Source: Cocos nucifera (Eukaryota; Streptophyta; Magnoliopsida; Arecales; Arecaceae). From it: DNA of 64,000 nucleotides. Below are positions 1-11,635 of the stretch, piece after piece. Within the stretch, counting starts at the first letter, position 1, and the number at the start of each line of letters is the position of its first letter. The notes beneath the pieces are model-generated. The model made no database searches and was not told the origin of the DNA. It was given only the letters and a program-made list of their open reading frames with translations. Where the stretch lies: positions 1 through 64,000 of the forward strand of contig QRFJ01000758.1 of NCBI GenBank assembly GCA_006176705.1, given 5' to 3'. Both the position numbers and the translations under genes were made by a program.

Positions 1-377
1 CCTTAAACGGTTCTTTAGTGAGCTTGATATTGCTACGTGACTCTATTCACCAAACAAACTCTTGCAGGTGCAGCCAAACATTTAGGTAGGTAGTCTTAAT
101 ATCTTCCATGCTTGCCATTGGAGCTCATCCAGACATCAAGGCCCAACATGCTAGCTACCGTAGCTTTGTTATCTTCATCCATCTACTTCTCGAGAGATGC
201 TCTTTTAATAGCGGGATGGATGGGTTGTACAGGTGAGCAAGATCTTTTGTCTCCAAAACAAATAAGTCACTTCTTAAAATTCCAAAATAATTTTGAAGTT
301 CTTAGAGCCAACCCTTATTAGTTGGTTTGGCAGTCTATAAGTGTCCAGCGATACGTGCTAATGGTTGGACGCAACAT
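1..377 (-). pseudogene. Copia gag N-terminal fragment (element B)
   Basis: Read on the minus strand, this matches the first ~120 codons of the intact gag at 62807 (element I). Shared blocks include the region encoding the ARQMLAHLQEMFGE-like segment and the start context upstream of the ATG, whose reverse complement CAT lies at 375-377. Frameshifting indels and stops break the frame. Gag is the nucleocapsid precursor that packages element RNA in virus-like particles. Only the N-terminus is in the window; the zinc knuckle would lie beyond base 1. The copy is dead. Confidence 0.75.
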
Positions 378-2300
378 TTTCCTATAGGAGTCAAGTTTCT
401 TAGTTAGATTTTATAATTAGACTAAATCAAATTTATTTAAAAATTTAATTTAAATAATATTAGCCTCCCACTGTTTACCGGATCCCCTTACTTCTTAGTA
501 GAGATGCAAAAATCTCTATGAATCATTAATTTTTTAGTGGGTGGGTGTGGTACCCACCAATAGCTCACCATCTCATAACAAGTTTTATTGGTGATGGATC
601 AACTAATGAGTAGACAACTCTTGTTCCAATGATTCTCTAATCCATTGTTATCCAACTTAATCTCTAAAATTCATGAATCTCACCGTGTCTAAAACTATTG
701 ATCCACCTTCTTAGTTAATTTAGATCCACTATTTGCACGGAATTGAATTCTGATTGGGTCCCTCACTGTATCCAAAATATTAAGCCCAACCCATCGTCCA
801 ACCATTAGCATCCAATGGTCTAATTAGACATGTGTATGATCTTTTTGTGCAACTTGAACCACTATATTCCAGCTCGAGAACAATCAAACCAGAAGGGTCC
901 GCATATCTATAATGGTGGAAGCGGTTCTTAGACTTAATATTTTCTGAGAAGATTTATTAAAGTCTCTTTAAACTGACTTGACTTAGTCATAAATAATTTA
1001 TGACCTGACCTAGTGGCATGGGTTGGCTCAAATATGTACCACCTTAAATCAAAACTAGCAGTCGACCACAAATGGCTGGTAAGTTGAGATCGGTGAAAGG
1101 GAGATGCCATTAACTTGACAAGAATGCATTCAGGCTCGAGTAGCTCGCGAATTAAAAATTAGTCAGTCATATCTACCAAACTTTCCTTAGACACCAAATT
1201 ATTGAATTAGAACCAATGAGTTAGCCTACAATCAGGCTCGAAGCACAGAGCTAAACTTACAGTCTTTGACTTGATCGAGTTCATATCTCAATGTGATTCG
1301 ATCTTGATCAGGACTTATATCCTATTAGGCTGGTCAAATCTAAGCTTTTTTTGATTCCACCAAACCAACTCTTGATTTGGTTTGATCAAACATTAGACTC
1401 ACTATCCAAGCCCGAACCCAATTTTATGAATATATCTTAGATCTAAAAATTCATAATTTTTAGATATAATTAATTTCATAAGTCTTAATTATTTAATCTT
1501 ATATTTTTGGTTCATGAAACAAAATATATAACAAAAATTTTAGTGGATTTCAGGATCTAAGATTTTTATAGAAAAGATAAGTCTGATTTTTATTAAGGAT
1601 TGAATGTACAACACCCCGCTACACGCCAGAAGAATATACCCCATTGAATGACAAGAAGAGGGCCTTTAAATTCTACCTTTATTTCTTATGACCCAGAAGG
1701 CCAAATCGCGGAAAACTTCTTAATCAAAAATATATTTTCTACTACAAAATTAGTGTAGATCTCACATACATATAAAAAGATCTAACTAATACATGTGTTG
1801 CATACATACTCATGTATTCATAAATATGCATACTTTTAGATCTAAAATATCACATATTAAATTCTAAAAAATTAAAAATTTTTAAATTTGATTCAATATC
1901 TAAAATTAAAACTATTCTCAGACCATCTTATAGAACTATTCTATAAATAGTCTTAAGCATGCATCTTTCCATATTCATATGAAATAAAATAAAAAATTTA
2001 AAAAAAAAAATATTTCATATTTTAATTTGATTATAATAATTATAACATTAAAAAAATAAGAATTAAATAGATCTAAAATTATATTTAATTAAATTAAATA
2101 CATGATCATACTAGACTACACAGAACTATTCTATACCTAGTCTAGTCATGCATCTCATACATATTAGGTCTAAATGATTTAATTTTTAATTTTTTAATTT
2201 TAGATCAGATCACATATGATGCAATATCTAAAACTTTTTAATATTAGATCATAAATAAAAAGAAATTAGATCTAAGGTAGATTTGAAGAACTGCTAACGC
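378..2300 (-). other. Leader between primer site and gag (element B)
   Basis: This is a long AT-rich untranslated leader of about 1.9 kb. It is similar along its length to the leaders of A (6985-8659) and I (62808-64000, reversed), for example the stretch around 1300-1450. I see no coding potential. A leader this long is a feature of the whole family. Confidence 0.7.
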
Positions 2301-2313
2301 AGCTCTAATACCA
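2301..2313 (-). promoter_or_regulatory. Primer binding site of B
   Basis: The reverse complement reads TGGTATTAGAGCT, one or two changes from TGGTATCAGAGCC, which is complementary to the 3' end of initiator-Met tRNA. It lies two bases inside the LTR edge, with the same spacing as in A and H. Minus-strand DNA synthesis would prime here. Confidence 0.8.
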
Positions 2314-2315
2314 GT

Positions 2316-4351
2316 TGAAGAAAAATCTTATTTTCCAACACATAATCGTTCTGATCTAATTAGATCTAAAGAAATATTTTAAAATTTTCTTTTCTAAGAT
2401 CATAATCAGATTTGAGATATCTTAGATCTGATATTTTAAGATATAATATTAAAATTAAAAATAAAATTAAATCTAATTAATTTCATACCTTATATTTTGG
2501 GTAATCAGATTATCCAGTGATGATCCTGATCAATCCTAAGGTTCTGGAAGGAGCCACGCATGCACTTGACCTCTACCAATATCCACTAAGATAATATCTA
2601 GACATATTCTCCTCATGAATCTTTTCTCCAAATATCAAATCTGAATCTAATCTAGAAGTCCTTCAAAAGAATTTCTAAAAGCAGCGTATCCATCTCATGA
2701 ACACCATCGAATAGATGCTGAACTCTTTACAAATTTGATTGGATCTTCTTCTCAGATTTATTTTCAACCTTTGGCACTAATAAGAAGGAGAGAGAGAGGA
2801 TTAGACAGGGTGTGGAAGATGAAAGTGTTGATAGCCTTTGGGTATGAAAAGTTATTTCTTTTTGTGAAGAGCCTTGGCACAAGGATTCTTATACAAAAGC
2901 ATAGCGCCAAGTTAGAGTCCCTCTTGACCAAAATCCTTATTTATTCAACCATTAGGACTCCTAGACCTGATCTTCATGAAAATCCCCATATCTCATCTGA
3001 TTTTGACACCAAAAATCAATTTGGAAGGTGGTGGCATGAGTAGATAAGGAAGAGTCCACTACGCCTAGGACTCTTCCTTTAAGAGTTTGATAAAAATCAA
3101 ACTCTATCATAACTAAGTCTAGACACCTCCAAAAATTATAAAATTTTGTACACTCAATGTATGACTTGTGCCATATCATATTTCCAAAAATTAGATCAAA
3201 AAAATTTCCATAGAATTTTTTAGAAGCCTCTAATCAGGTGACCCTGACTTCTCTCAATTCGGTCAACTTTTGACCCTAGTCCAACTTGACTATGAATGGA
3301 TTTAATTTCTATAATTAATCTGACTTGGACTTATTCCAATTAGATAAAAATAAACTCATTTAAAATATAAGAATGAGTCAAATCAAATTTGTTTGTAATG
3401 AATCAAAAAGATTACAGAAGGAGAAAGTCAGGCTCAATCGTATTCTAGCACGATTACCTTGAACCTGATTGGATCTAATCCAAATCAATCAAACTGGATT
3501 AGCTCAATTGATGACATCTAGATCCAAAACCTTATTTGTGTGATCTAGTTAGGTTCAATTCTATATGGTAATGAGATATGTTGCGATCTCCATCATCGAT
3601 ATCATTGAAACACCTTTCGATGGACCAAAATTTTTTTGATTCATACAATTAGAATGATTGACCATCAAAATCATTCTAATTACTCCCAAAATGTATCAGT
3701 GATACCTAGTAGTATATGGTGGCAACCCATCAGAGCTAAAAATGAATCTCTCTATGCAGTTACCTATGTGATTGGCTTCTTCTATCTTGAGCCCTGATAG
3801 GATTAGGATTAAGGTGAACTCGTCAAACCCAATGTTTGTCATATGAATTAATCATTTGATTCGAGTCCAATGCAAAACCCTAATAGAAACTCTTTCTATC
3901 ATCTTCATTCTACCATGGCCATGAGCTTATGGACTCAATCTCATGATTATCATAGGGCTACTCCTCATCTATCGAGATAGATAGATCTCCTATTGGTGCA
4001 ATCCAATTCCTACAATGAAAATGATATAGCCAACATACACCTTAGAATTTTGAATAGCTAGGAGATTGAGTTATAGTACAGTCAAACTATAATACTCTCA
4101 AGGTGAACTGTCGAGACATCTCAGGTCAAAGAACTAGACACACCTACTGCAGCATCGAGCCGGTCATCTTTAAGAAGGTAGACTTTCTTATGACTGCTCG
4201 AGGTGGTCACGCTTAGTGCCCTCATTCTCTAACAAGTATCTATACTCTCACTTTGGTATCCCCACATCGTAGATTAAAGATACATCTATCCTAAGAAAGT
4301 GATCATGCACCATCCTTCTAGATCAATCACCATCCTCATGATGATCCTACG
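2316..4351 (-). repeat. 5' LTR of element B, first part
   Basis: This is the reverse complement of most of the long LTR found at 4352-6969, 50503-52186 and 52190-54491. The internal edge reads TGAAGAAAAATC, i.e. the LTR ends TTCA in its own direction. The outer ~229 bp are displaced to 14274-14502 by the insertion of A. It meets A's LTR head to head at 4351/4352 and so forms a large inverted repeat. Confidence 0.85.
4347..4351. repeat. Target-site duplication of A, left copy
   Basis: CTACG here and CTATG at 14269-14273 flank element A. Uninterrupted LTR copies read CTATGGTCGG at this place (for example near 58611), so one transition has occurred in the left copy. Five base pairs is the normal size for copia integrase. 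Confidence 0.8.
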
Positions 4352-6969
4352 TGTTAACTATGTGCCCTAGAAACCAGATTGGTTGACACTTGTTAAATAC
4401 TTTCTAGGGATATTTTTATAATTTTGATTTAAAATTAATTAAAAAATATTTATTCTATCACATTGTGCATATAAAGTATTTGTGATACATCCATTGAGTT
4501 AATAGGTATGATAACATATATTCTCAAGAGTTTAGAATTTAAGGTATGTGTTATCATAATAAATTCATAAATTGCTCTCGATCGTAGGATCATCATGAGG
4601 ATGGTGATTGATCTGAAAGATTGATGTACGATCACTTTCTTAGGATAGATGAGTCTTGAGTCTATGGTATGGAGATACCAGAGTGAGAGTACATGTACTC
4701 ATTAGAGAATGAAGGCACTGAGTGTGACCACCTCGAGCAGTCATAAGAGAGCCTACCACGTCGATGACTAGCTCAATACTGCAGCGTGTGTCTAGTTCTT
4801 TGACCTGAGGTGCATCAGCAGTTCATCTTGAGGGTGTTATAGTTTGACTACACCATAACTCAGTCTTCTAGCCATTCAGAATCTAAAGGTGTATGTTGGC
4901 TATAGCATGTTCATTGTAGGAATTGGATCGCACCAAGATGAGATCTATTAACCTCGATAGAGGAGAAGTAGTCCTATGATGATCATAAGATCGAGTCCTA
5001 AAATCTATGGCCATGGTAGTGTGAAATAATAAAAAGGAGTTTCTATTAGAATTTCACATTAGACTCAAATTGAATGATTCATTCATATGACGGATGTTGG
5101 GTTTGACGAGTTTAGCTTGACCCTAATCTTGTCATAGCTCATGATAGAAGAACCCAATCACACAGATAGCTACACTGAGAGATTTGCTATTCGATTTTGA
5201 TGGGTTGCCACCATATACTGCTAGGTGTCACTGATGGATTTGGGGATCAATTAGAATTGTCTTGATGATCGACGATTCTAATTGGGTGAATCGGAAGAGT
5301 TTTGGTTCATCGAAAGGTATTTTGATGATGTCGATGATAAAGATCATGACATGTTCCATTACCATATAGAGCTAAACCTAACTAGGTCACACAATAAGGG
5401 TTTGTGTCTAGATGTCATCAATTGAGCTAATTCAGTTCAATTGATTTAGATTAGATTTAATTATGTTCAAGAAAATCATGCTAGCACATGATTGAGCCTA
5501 ATATTCTTCTTTTATAGTCTTTCTGGATTGTCTTGATTGAGCCAAATTGGATTTGGCTCATCTAGTAGTCTTGTATGAGTTTCTCCTAGTCTGACTGAAA
5601 CTTGTCTAGATCAAAAAAGTCTAGTCCTAACATAATCCAGGCTTGTCCTAATCCATCGGATGGAAACAGGACAAGACCTGCTAATTTATGAAACTATTTG
5701 GATAAGACTTATCTAAAAACTCTATTAGGATTTGTCTTGATCGACTGAACCTTGTCCTAGCCTGATCAAGACTTGTCCTAAATCTTATAAGATGTGAACA
5801 AGACAAGGATTGTCTTTGCCCAATTAGGGCTTGTCCTAAAATTATGAGATGAAATTTGGACAAGCCTCTCCCAAAAATTCTAGATGGATTTTTCTTGATC
5901 TGACTGGATCAAGTCCTGGTCTGATCAAGACTTGTTCTAACTTGATTAGGACTTGACATAAATCCATTGGATGGGACTTGAAAAGATTTTCTCTTAATTC
6001 CATAACATGGTAATAGGATAAGGGTCAAATGTTGACCCAGTATGTAGGAAAGAAGAGATATGGCGTAAGCCCCCTAGAATTTATCTAAGGGCACACATCC
6101 ATATGGGATTTCTGTGAGGAATAAGGGGCACACTCCCCCTTTGGCCGCGCACCCGATATGGATGTATGTGGAGGTGTCCCATTCAAATCAAGTTTGAATG
6201 GATCAAATGTTTGAATAGTTCAAACTTTTAGTAGATAAGAGTTGTGTGCCAACTTAATCTTATCCCAAATTGTTCCATGCCATATCCCATTATTTTTGTG
6301 GAACAGAAAACTGAAAAAAGGGGTATGGGGCATGATGATCATGGGAGAGTCCTTCTGCTTGTTGGCTTTGACCTGTTCAAAGTCACATGCGAAGGGACTC
6401 TTGGTTCCCTGTGCAAGCTATTGTGCATAGAAAATTCTCTATGGTAAAGCCCTACCAAAATCACCATCTCCATGTCTTCCTCATCTGATCCTCTCCCTCC
6501 TCTCCATGCTCAAGAGTTGGGCAAAATCTTCTAGTAAAGATCAAGTCCCATTGGCGTGAAGATCAGTGAGAGACGACGGTGTTCGTGAGACGATCGCGCA
6601 ACCTTTGGAGTTCATTTTGAAGGCTCTACGAGAAGACATCAGACATGATCTTTGAAGATCATATCCAAAAGGAGGAGACTTCCAGATCTATCCTAAGTAG
6701 ATATCGGTAGAGGTCGAGCACGTGTGTGGCTCAATCAGAACCTTGGATCAGTCATCAGATCATCACAATGGATAAACAGTTTACCCGATCAGGTGATAAC
6801 TATTATCACTATTTTTATTTTTATTTTACTTCTAAATTTTATATCAATATAATTAGATCTAAGAACTATTAGATCTGATTAGATCATAAAAAATAATTAA
6901 AATTATTTTGCTGCAAATCTGATCCGATCAGATGCATCCTATGGCAGAAAAATTTTGATTTTTTCTTCA
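4352..6969 (+). repeat. 5' LTR of element A (2618 bp)
   Basis: It begins TGTTAACTATGTGCCC, ends TTCTTCA, and is followed by AC and the primer site. It pairs with 11636-14268 along its full length. Compared with the 3' LTR it lacks 16 bp at about 6405, the stretch that holds the TATA box, so this copy probably has no working promoter. The block 5560-5970 is made of diverged short repeats rich in CTTGTCC and GATCAAGACTTG. Confidence 0.9.
5560..5970 (+). repeat. Diverged short-period repeat block inside LTR A
   Basis: Motifs such as CTTGTCCTAA, GATCAAGACTTGTCC and GGACAAG recur every few tens of bases, in both orientations. The matching block in the 3' LTR is 12880-13255. In the H/I LTRs this interval is replaced by shorter non-repetitive sequence. 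That difference accounts for most of the length gap between the two LTR subfamilies. Confidence 0.6.
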
Positions 6970-6971
6970 AC

Positions 6972-6984
6972 TGGTATCAGAGCC
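6972..6984 (+). promoter_or_regulatory. Primer binding site of A
   Basis: TGGTATCAGAGCC, an exact complement of the initiator-Met tRNA 3' end, lies two bases after the LTR end. Confidence 0.9.
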
Positions 6985-8659
6985 AGGTTGCTGCTTCCAG
7001 ATTTATCTTTAAATTGATCTAAATTTTTTTTTTATGATCTGATTATTTGATTTTCAGATGTTACATAGGATGGAATCAGATCTGAAATAAAAAATTGCAT
7101 GTTTTATATATATATATGTTTGGCATAAACAAAGCATTTTCTAGTCTACATCTATTGTTCTATATCATGATAGTTTTCAAATATATTTTCGATTAGATCT
7201 AATTTAATTTTTTTATAATTTGATCATTTAAGTTTTATATGTTATATTAGATGTAATCAGATCTAAAACATAAAGTCTAATTTAAAATTTTGATATATGT
7301 GATATAGGCAGTATAAGTCTAGACTAAATCTCTAGTTTAATCTCATAGTCTAGATAAAAAATTTAATAAAAAAATTATTTAATTTTTTGAAGATTATGTG
7401 ATTAGATTAGTTAAATTTTAGATATTACATGTGATGTAATTAGATCTAAAATTTTGAAGGAGTGCTCTTATGGCATGTAGGGGTGCTGCATGTTTTTTCT
7501 TAATCAAAAATCGAAAACTTATTTTTCTGCAAAACCCTAGATCCTAAAATCCTAGGATTTTTTGATACATGTTTTGTTATTGAACCCTTAGACTTAATTA
7601 AGAATTAAGTTTATAAAAATAATTAGGTCTAAAATTATGAATTTTTAGATTTAAGATACCTTTATGAATCATGGGTTCGGATGTGGATAGCTTAATTTGG
7701 TCTAGCAATTGATCAAACCGAATCAAGAGTTAGTTAGATCGGATCAAGAGTGCTTAGATTTTACCAGCCTAATAGGATTATGTCTAGGTCAAGATCGACT
7801 CACAGTCACATGTGGTTGATCAAGTTAAGACCTAATTTGGCTCTACGGTTCAAGCCTAGATTGTAAGCTTACCCGATCAGTTCTGGTCAAACAAGTCGTT
7901 GTCTAAGGTAAGTATGGAAAATATAATCGGTGGTTTTTAATTGGAAGCTACTCGATCTGAATGCGTTCATGATGAGTTAATGGCATATTCCTTCCACTGA
8001 TCTCACTTACTTGGCTGATTGAGTTGACCTAGTTCTGGTTTGAGGTGGCTAACGATTCGAGCTAACCCATGCTACTAGGTTAGTCATAAATATTATGACT
8101 AGTTGAGTCTAAGTGACCAAATCAAATCTCCCAAAAAATATTAAGTTCTAGGTCTTCTACCATTGTAGATGTGCAGGCCCTTCTCGAGGTTGATTGTTCT
8201 CGACTAGATATAGTGGTTTAGTTGCACCGAAAAGATGCAACCATGTCTATTAGGCATTGGATGCTATGGGTTGGAGGATGGGTTGAGCTCAATATTTTTG
8301 GATACGATGAGGGATCCAATTAGAAATCTAATTTATGCAAATGATGGATTTGACTTACTAAGGAGTGGAGTAATATTTTGGGCATGGTGGGCTTCAAGAA
8401 TTAGAGATTAGGTTTGGATGCACCATGTTTAGAGAAACATTGGACAAGAGTTGTCTACTCATCGATTGATCCATCACCAATAACTGTTAGGTGAGGTGGT
8501 GAGCCAGTCGATGGGATGGAGATTTTTACATCCCTGCCAAGAGAGTGTAGGGATCCAAGAAAATTATGGAAGTCTAATTTGTTTAAAAATAAAGTTTCTA
8601 AATAAATTGGTTGAGTCAAATTATAAGTTTAATTAGAAATTTTGACTCTCTATAGAAAA
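6985..8659 (+). other. Leader of element A
   Basis: About 1.7 kb of non-coding sequence between the primer site and the gag start. It is colinear with the leaders of H (54507-56398) and I (reversed). There are no long frames and no sign of a host gene. Confidence 0.75.
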
Positions 8660-9503
8660 ATGTCTGCATCAAAATTCCGAACCTAAATCCAAGATACCCA
8701 CAAGTTGACTAGACTAATTTACAAGGATTGGCTAAAAAATTTCAAAATTGTTTTAAGGTTTGAAAAGTTGACCTATGTATTGGATCAGGACTTCTCCTTT
8801 ACCAGTCCATTCGACTGTTGATCAGAGAACATCTCATGAGAAGTGGTCTGACGATCATAACAATATAAGGTGCCACATGTTGGGCTCAATGTTAGATGAA
8901 TTACAGCACCAACATGAAGACATCAGGACTGCTAGCCAAATGTTGGCGCACCTGCAAGAGTTGTTCGGTGAATAAAGTCACACAGCGCATTATCAAGTCT
9001 GAAGAACACTATTTAAATACATGATGGGCAGTCGATCAAAGATCATTGCTTGACAATGATCAAGGATCTAGAAGAGCTTGAGAAGCTCGATGTCCTGATG
9101 GACAAGGAACTACAGATTGATGTGATCCTATAGTCCTTGATTGATTCATATGGGCAGTTCCTTATGAACTTTCATGTGAATAAGCTCTAGTGCACCTTGG
9201 TTGAGTTAATAAATATATTGGTTACTACTGAGCAAACTTTGAAGGGTTCAAAGGATTCAGTTCTAGCTATGTAGCAAACTTCTTCCAAGAGAAAGCCTTT
9301 TGAATAGAAGAAGTTTATAAAGAAGCAGAAAATAGAAGGGGAAAAGAAGGGCAAGCTGAAGAAAAAGGCTACGGAGAAGGAAAAGTGTTTTCACTGCAAC
9401 TCCAATGGCCATTGGAAGTGGGACTACCTTGCATACCTGGCTTGCCTGAAGAACAAGTAGAAAGAAGGACCTTCTAATGGAATGCTCGTCATTGAGTCTG
9501 TCG
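8660..9503 (+). pseudogene. Copia gag pseudogene (element A)
   Basis: The ATG at 8660 sits in the same context as the gag start of I (62807). Recognisable pieces follow in order. The first is an N-terminal region with KDW-like residues. A segment ending HLQELFGE follows, encoded near 8775-8975. Last comes a basic, lysine-rich stretch before a CCHC zinc knuckle (near 9390-9430, with one substitution evident). In-frame stops and shifts are present throughout. The sequence then jumps straight to the pre-integrase region, so the protease is missing. Confidence 0.8.
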
Positions 9504-11620
9504 AGCAAAACGTGAATGCCATAGGATCAAAATGATCTAGAGATAGTATTAATGAAAGGTACTTATGGCACCTTAGGATAGGTCATATAGCTGAAGACAA
9601 GATTAATAAATTAGAGAAATTTGGACTAATGAGTCCATTGACTTCCAAGTCATATCCGATTTATGAATCATGCCTTCAAGGCAAAATGATCAAGCTTCCT
9701 TTTGTGGGACATGGGAAAGGGCCATAGACCTACTTGCCCTGGTACATATAGATGTGTGTGGCCCATTCGATGTGCTAGCAGAGGCAATTATGTCTACTTT
9801 ATTATCTTTACCGATAATCTATCTTGGTATGGATATGTGTACTTGATACGACATAAGTCTTAAGCCATTGAAAAATTCAAGAAATTCAGACACGAAGTAG
9901 AAAAGCAAACCAAAAAGCCCATTAAGATTCTTTGATTAGATCGAGGAGGTGAATATCTTAGTAAAAATTTTTTGGACTATCTCAAGGATAATGGTATAGT
10001 CTCATAATAGACTTTGCCTGAAATGCCTCAACTTAATGAAATTTCATAACAAAGAAAATGGATCCTTTTAGATATGGTCTGTCCATGATGAGCTACACGG
10101 ATCTTCCTAAGTTTCTTTAGAGACATAGTTTAATAGGGTTCCATCTAAAATCGTTCCTACCATACCATATGAGATAAGGCATGGTAAGAAGCCAAGTCTG
10201 AGTCATCTTAGAATTTGGATTGTCCGGTGGTGGACAAGTTATAGTCTATGTCCCTTAGAGCATGATTTATTGGATATCCTAAAAAGTTATTAGGATTTTA
10301 CTTCTATCTTTCGAAAGATCATAATATGATTGTAAGTTAACACACCATTTTTCTTGAAAAATAGTTTATTCAAGATGGTGACATCGGAAGATAGATTAGT
10401 CTTGAGGAGAAACTCTCCAAAGAGTAACGAGCCAAGGAACCTCAGGAACCCAATAAGTCGGATCTGATCCATAATTCACTACCTCATCCACCTCGTAGGT
10501 TAAATAAGATTTTTCATCCTCTTGAAGGTACTTAGGTACTATTTTAGAGGATGTAAAGAAAATGTTTCTTACGAAAAATGGGTTCATAGTGATGATCCCG
10601 AAACCTATGATGAGATGATATTAGATATCGACTCCAAAAATTGGTTAGAGGTAATGAAGTCAAAGATTGACTTGATGTGCTCGAACTAAATCTAGATCTT
10701 GGTAGATCCACCTAAAAGCATAGTGCCTATTGGGTATAAATAGATCTTCAAGAGAAAGATATGTGAAGATAGAAATATAGAGACATTCAAAGCTAGGCTA
10801 GTGGTGAAAGGATATCAGATTACCTTCTCGTCAGTGGCCATCCATCCACACATTGCTTGCCATTGCAACATATTTTAATTACGAAATATGGTAGATGGAT
10901 GTGATAATGGAGTTCATAATTGGATATCTTGAGGAAGATATTTATATGGAACAGTCGTTTATTTTCACATCTAGTAATGGTGATCATAAAGATCTACAAG
11001 CTGTAAAGGTTCATCTATGGACTTAAGTAAGCATCTTGGAGTTGGAATGCTTGATGTAATCAAATCATTTGATTTCATCAAGAATGAGAAGAAATCAAGT
11101 ATGTTTAAGAAGGTCAGTGGGAGCACTGTTGTCTTCCTCGTATTGTACATAGATGACATCCTCCTGATTGGAAATGATATTCCCATGCTAACATAGGTCA
11201 AACTATTGTTATCTAAGAAATTTTCTCTGAAAGATCTAGGTAAGGCATCCTTCATTTTAGGTCTATAAAGATAGTCTGAAGAGGATACTAGGTCTTTCAC
11301 ATAGAGGAGGTGCTGAAGAGGTTTAGCATGGTGAACTCCAAATTCAGGGGTATGCAGACTCAAACTTTATATCTGACATAGATGATCGAAAGTCGACATC
11401 TGAAAATTTGTTCCTATGCAATAGTGGTACTGTAAGTTGGAAGAGTTCCAAGAAGATGGCTCCACCTCATCCATCATTACCTCGAATGGGAATACGTTGA
11501 GGTTAAGAGAGTCAACTCCACAGACCATGCGGTTGATCCAATGATGAAGCCTTAAGGTCCATAGAAGATCCAAGCCCATCTTGAGAAGATGGAACTTAAA
11601 TTTGTAGCCAATTGGCTTTA
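9504..11620 (+). pseudogene. Copia pol pseudogene (element A), several deletions
   Basis: It starts in the pre-integrase zinc region (WHLR-G-H pattern near 9565, C-X2-C near 9670). Integrase core pieces follow (HTDVCGPF equivalent near 9745). Next come a shortened integrase C-terminus and a reverse transcriptase with a recognisable YIDD box (near 11150). About 90 codons are deleted near 11330, and an RNase H tail ends close to the polypurine tract. Stops are frequent in all frames. Protease is absent; the junction near 9500 joins the codons after the zinc knuckle to those before the pre-integrase domain. Confidence 0.8.
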
Positions 11621-11624
11621 GCTC

Positions 11625-11635
11625 AAGTGGGAGTT
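11625..11635 (+). promoter_or_regulatory. Polypurine tract of A
   Basis: AAGTGGGAGTT lies directly before the 3' LTR. The same tract precedes the 3' LTRs of C, D and I. It primes plus-strand DNA synthesis. Confidence 0.8.

Noticed and set aside
2735..3043. A 102-codon frame as a possible gene
   Set aside because: Inside the minus LTR of B; not open in other LTR copies.
7105..7122. TA-rich microsatellite (also near 19516)
   Set aside because: Very short and common in AT-rich plant DNA; not informative.
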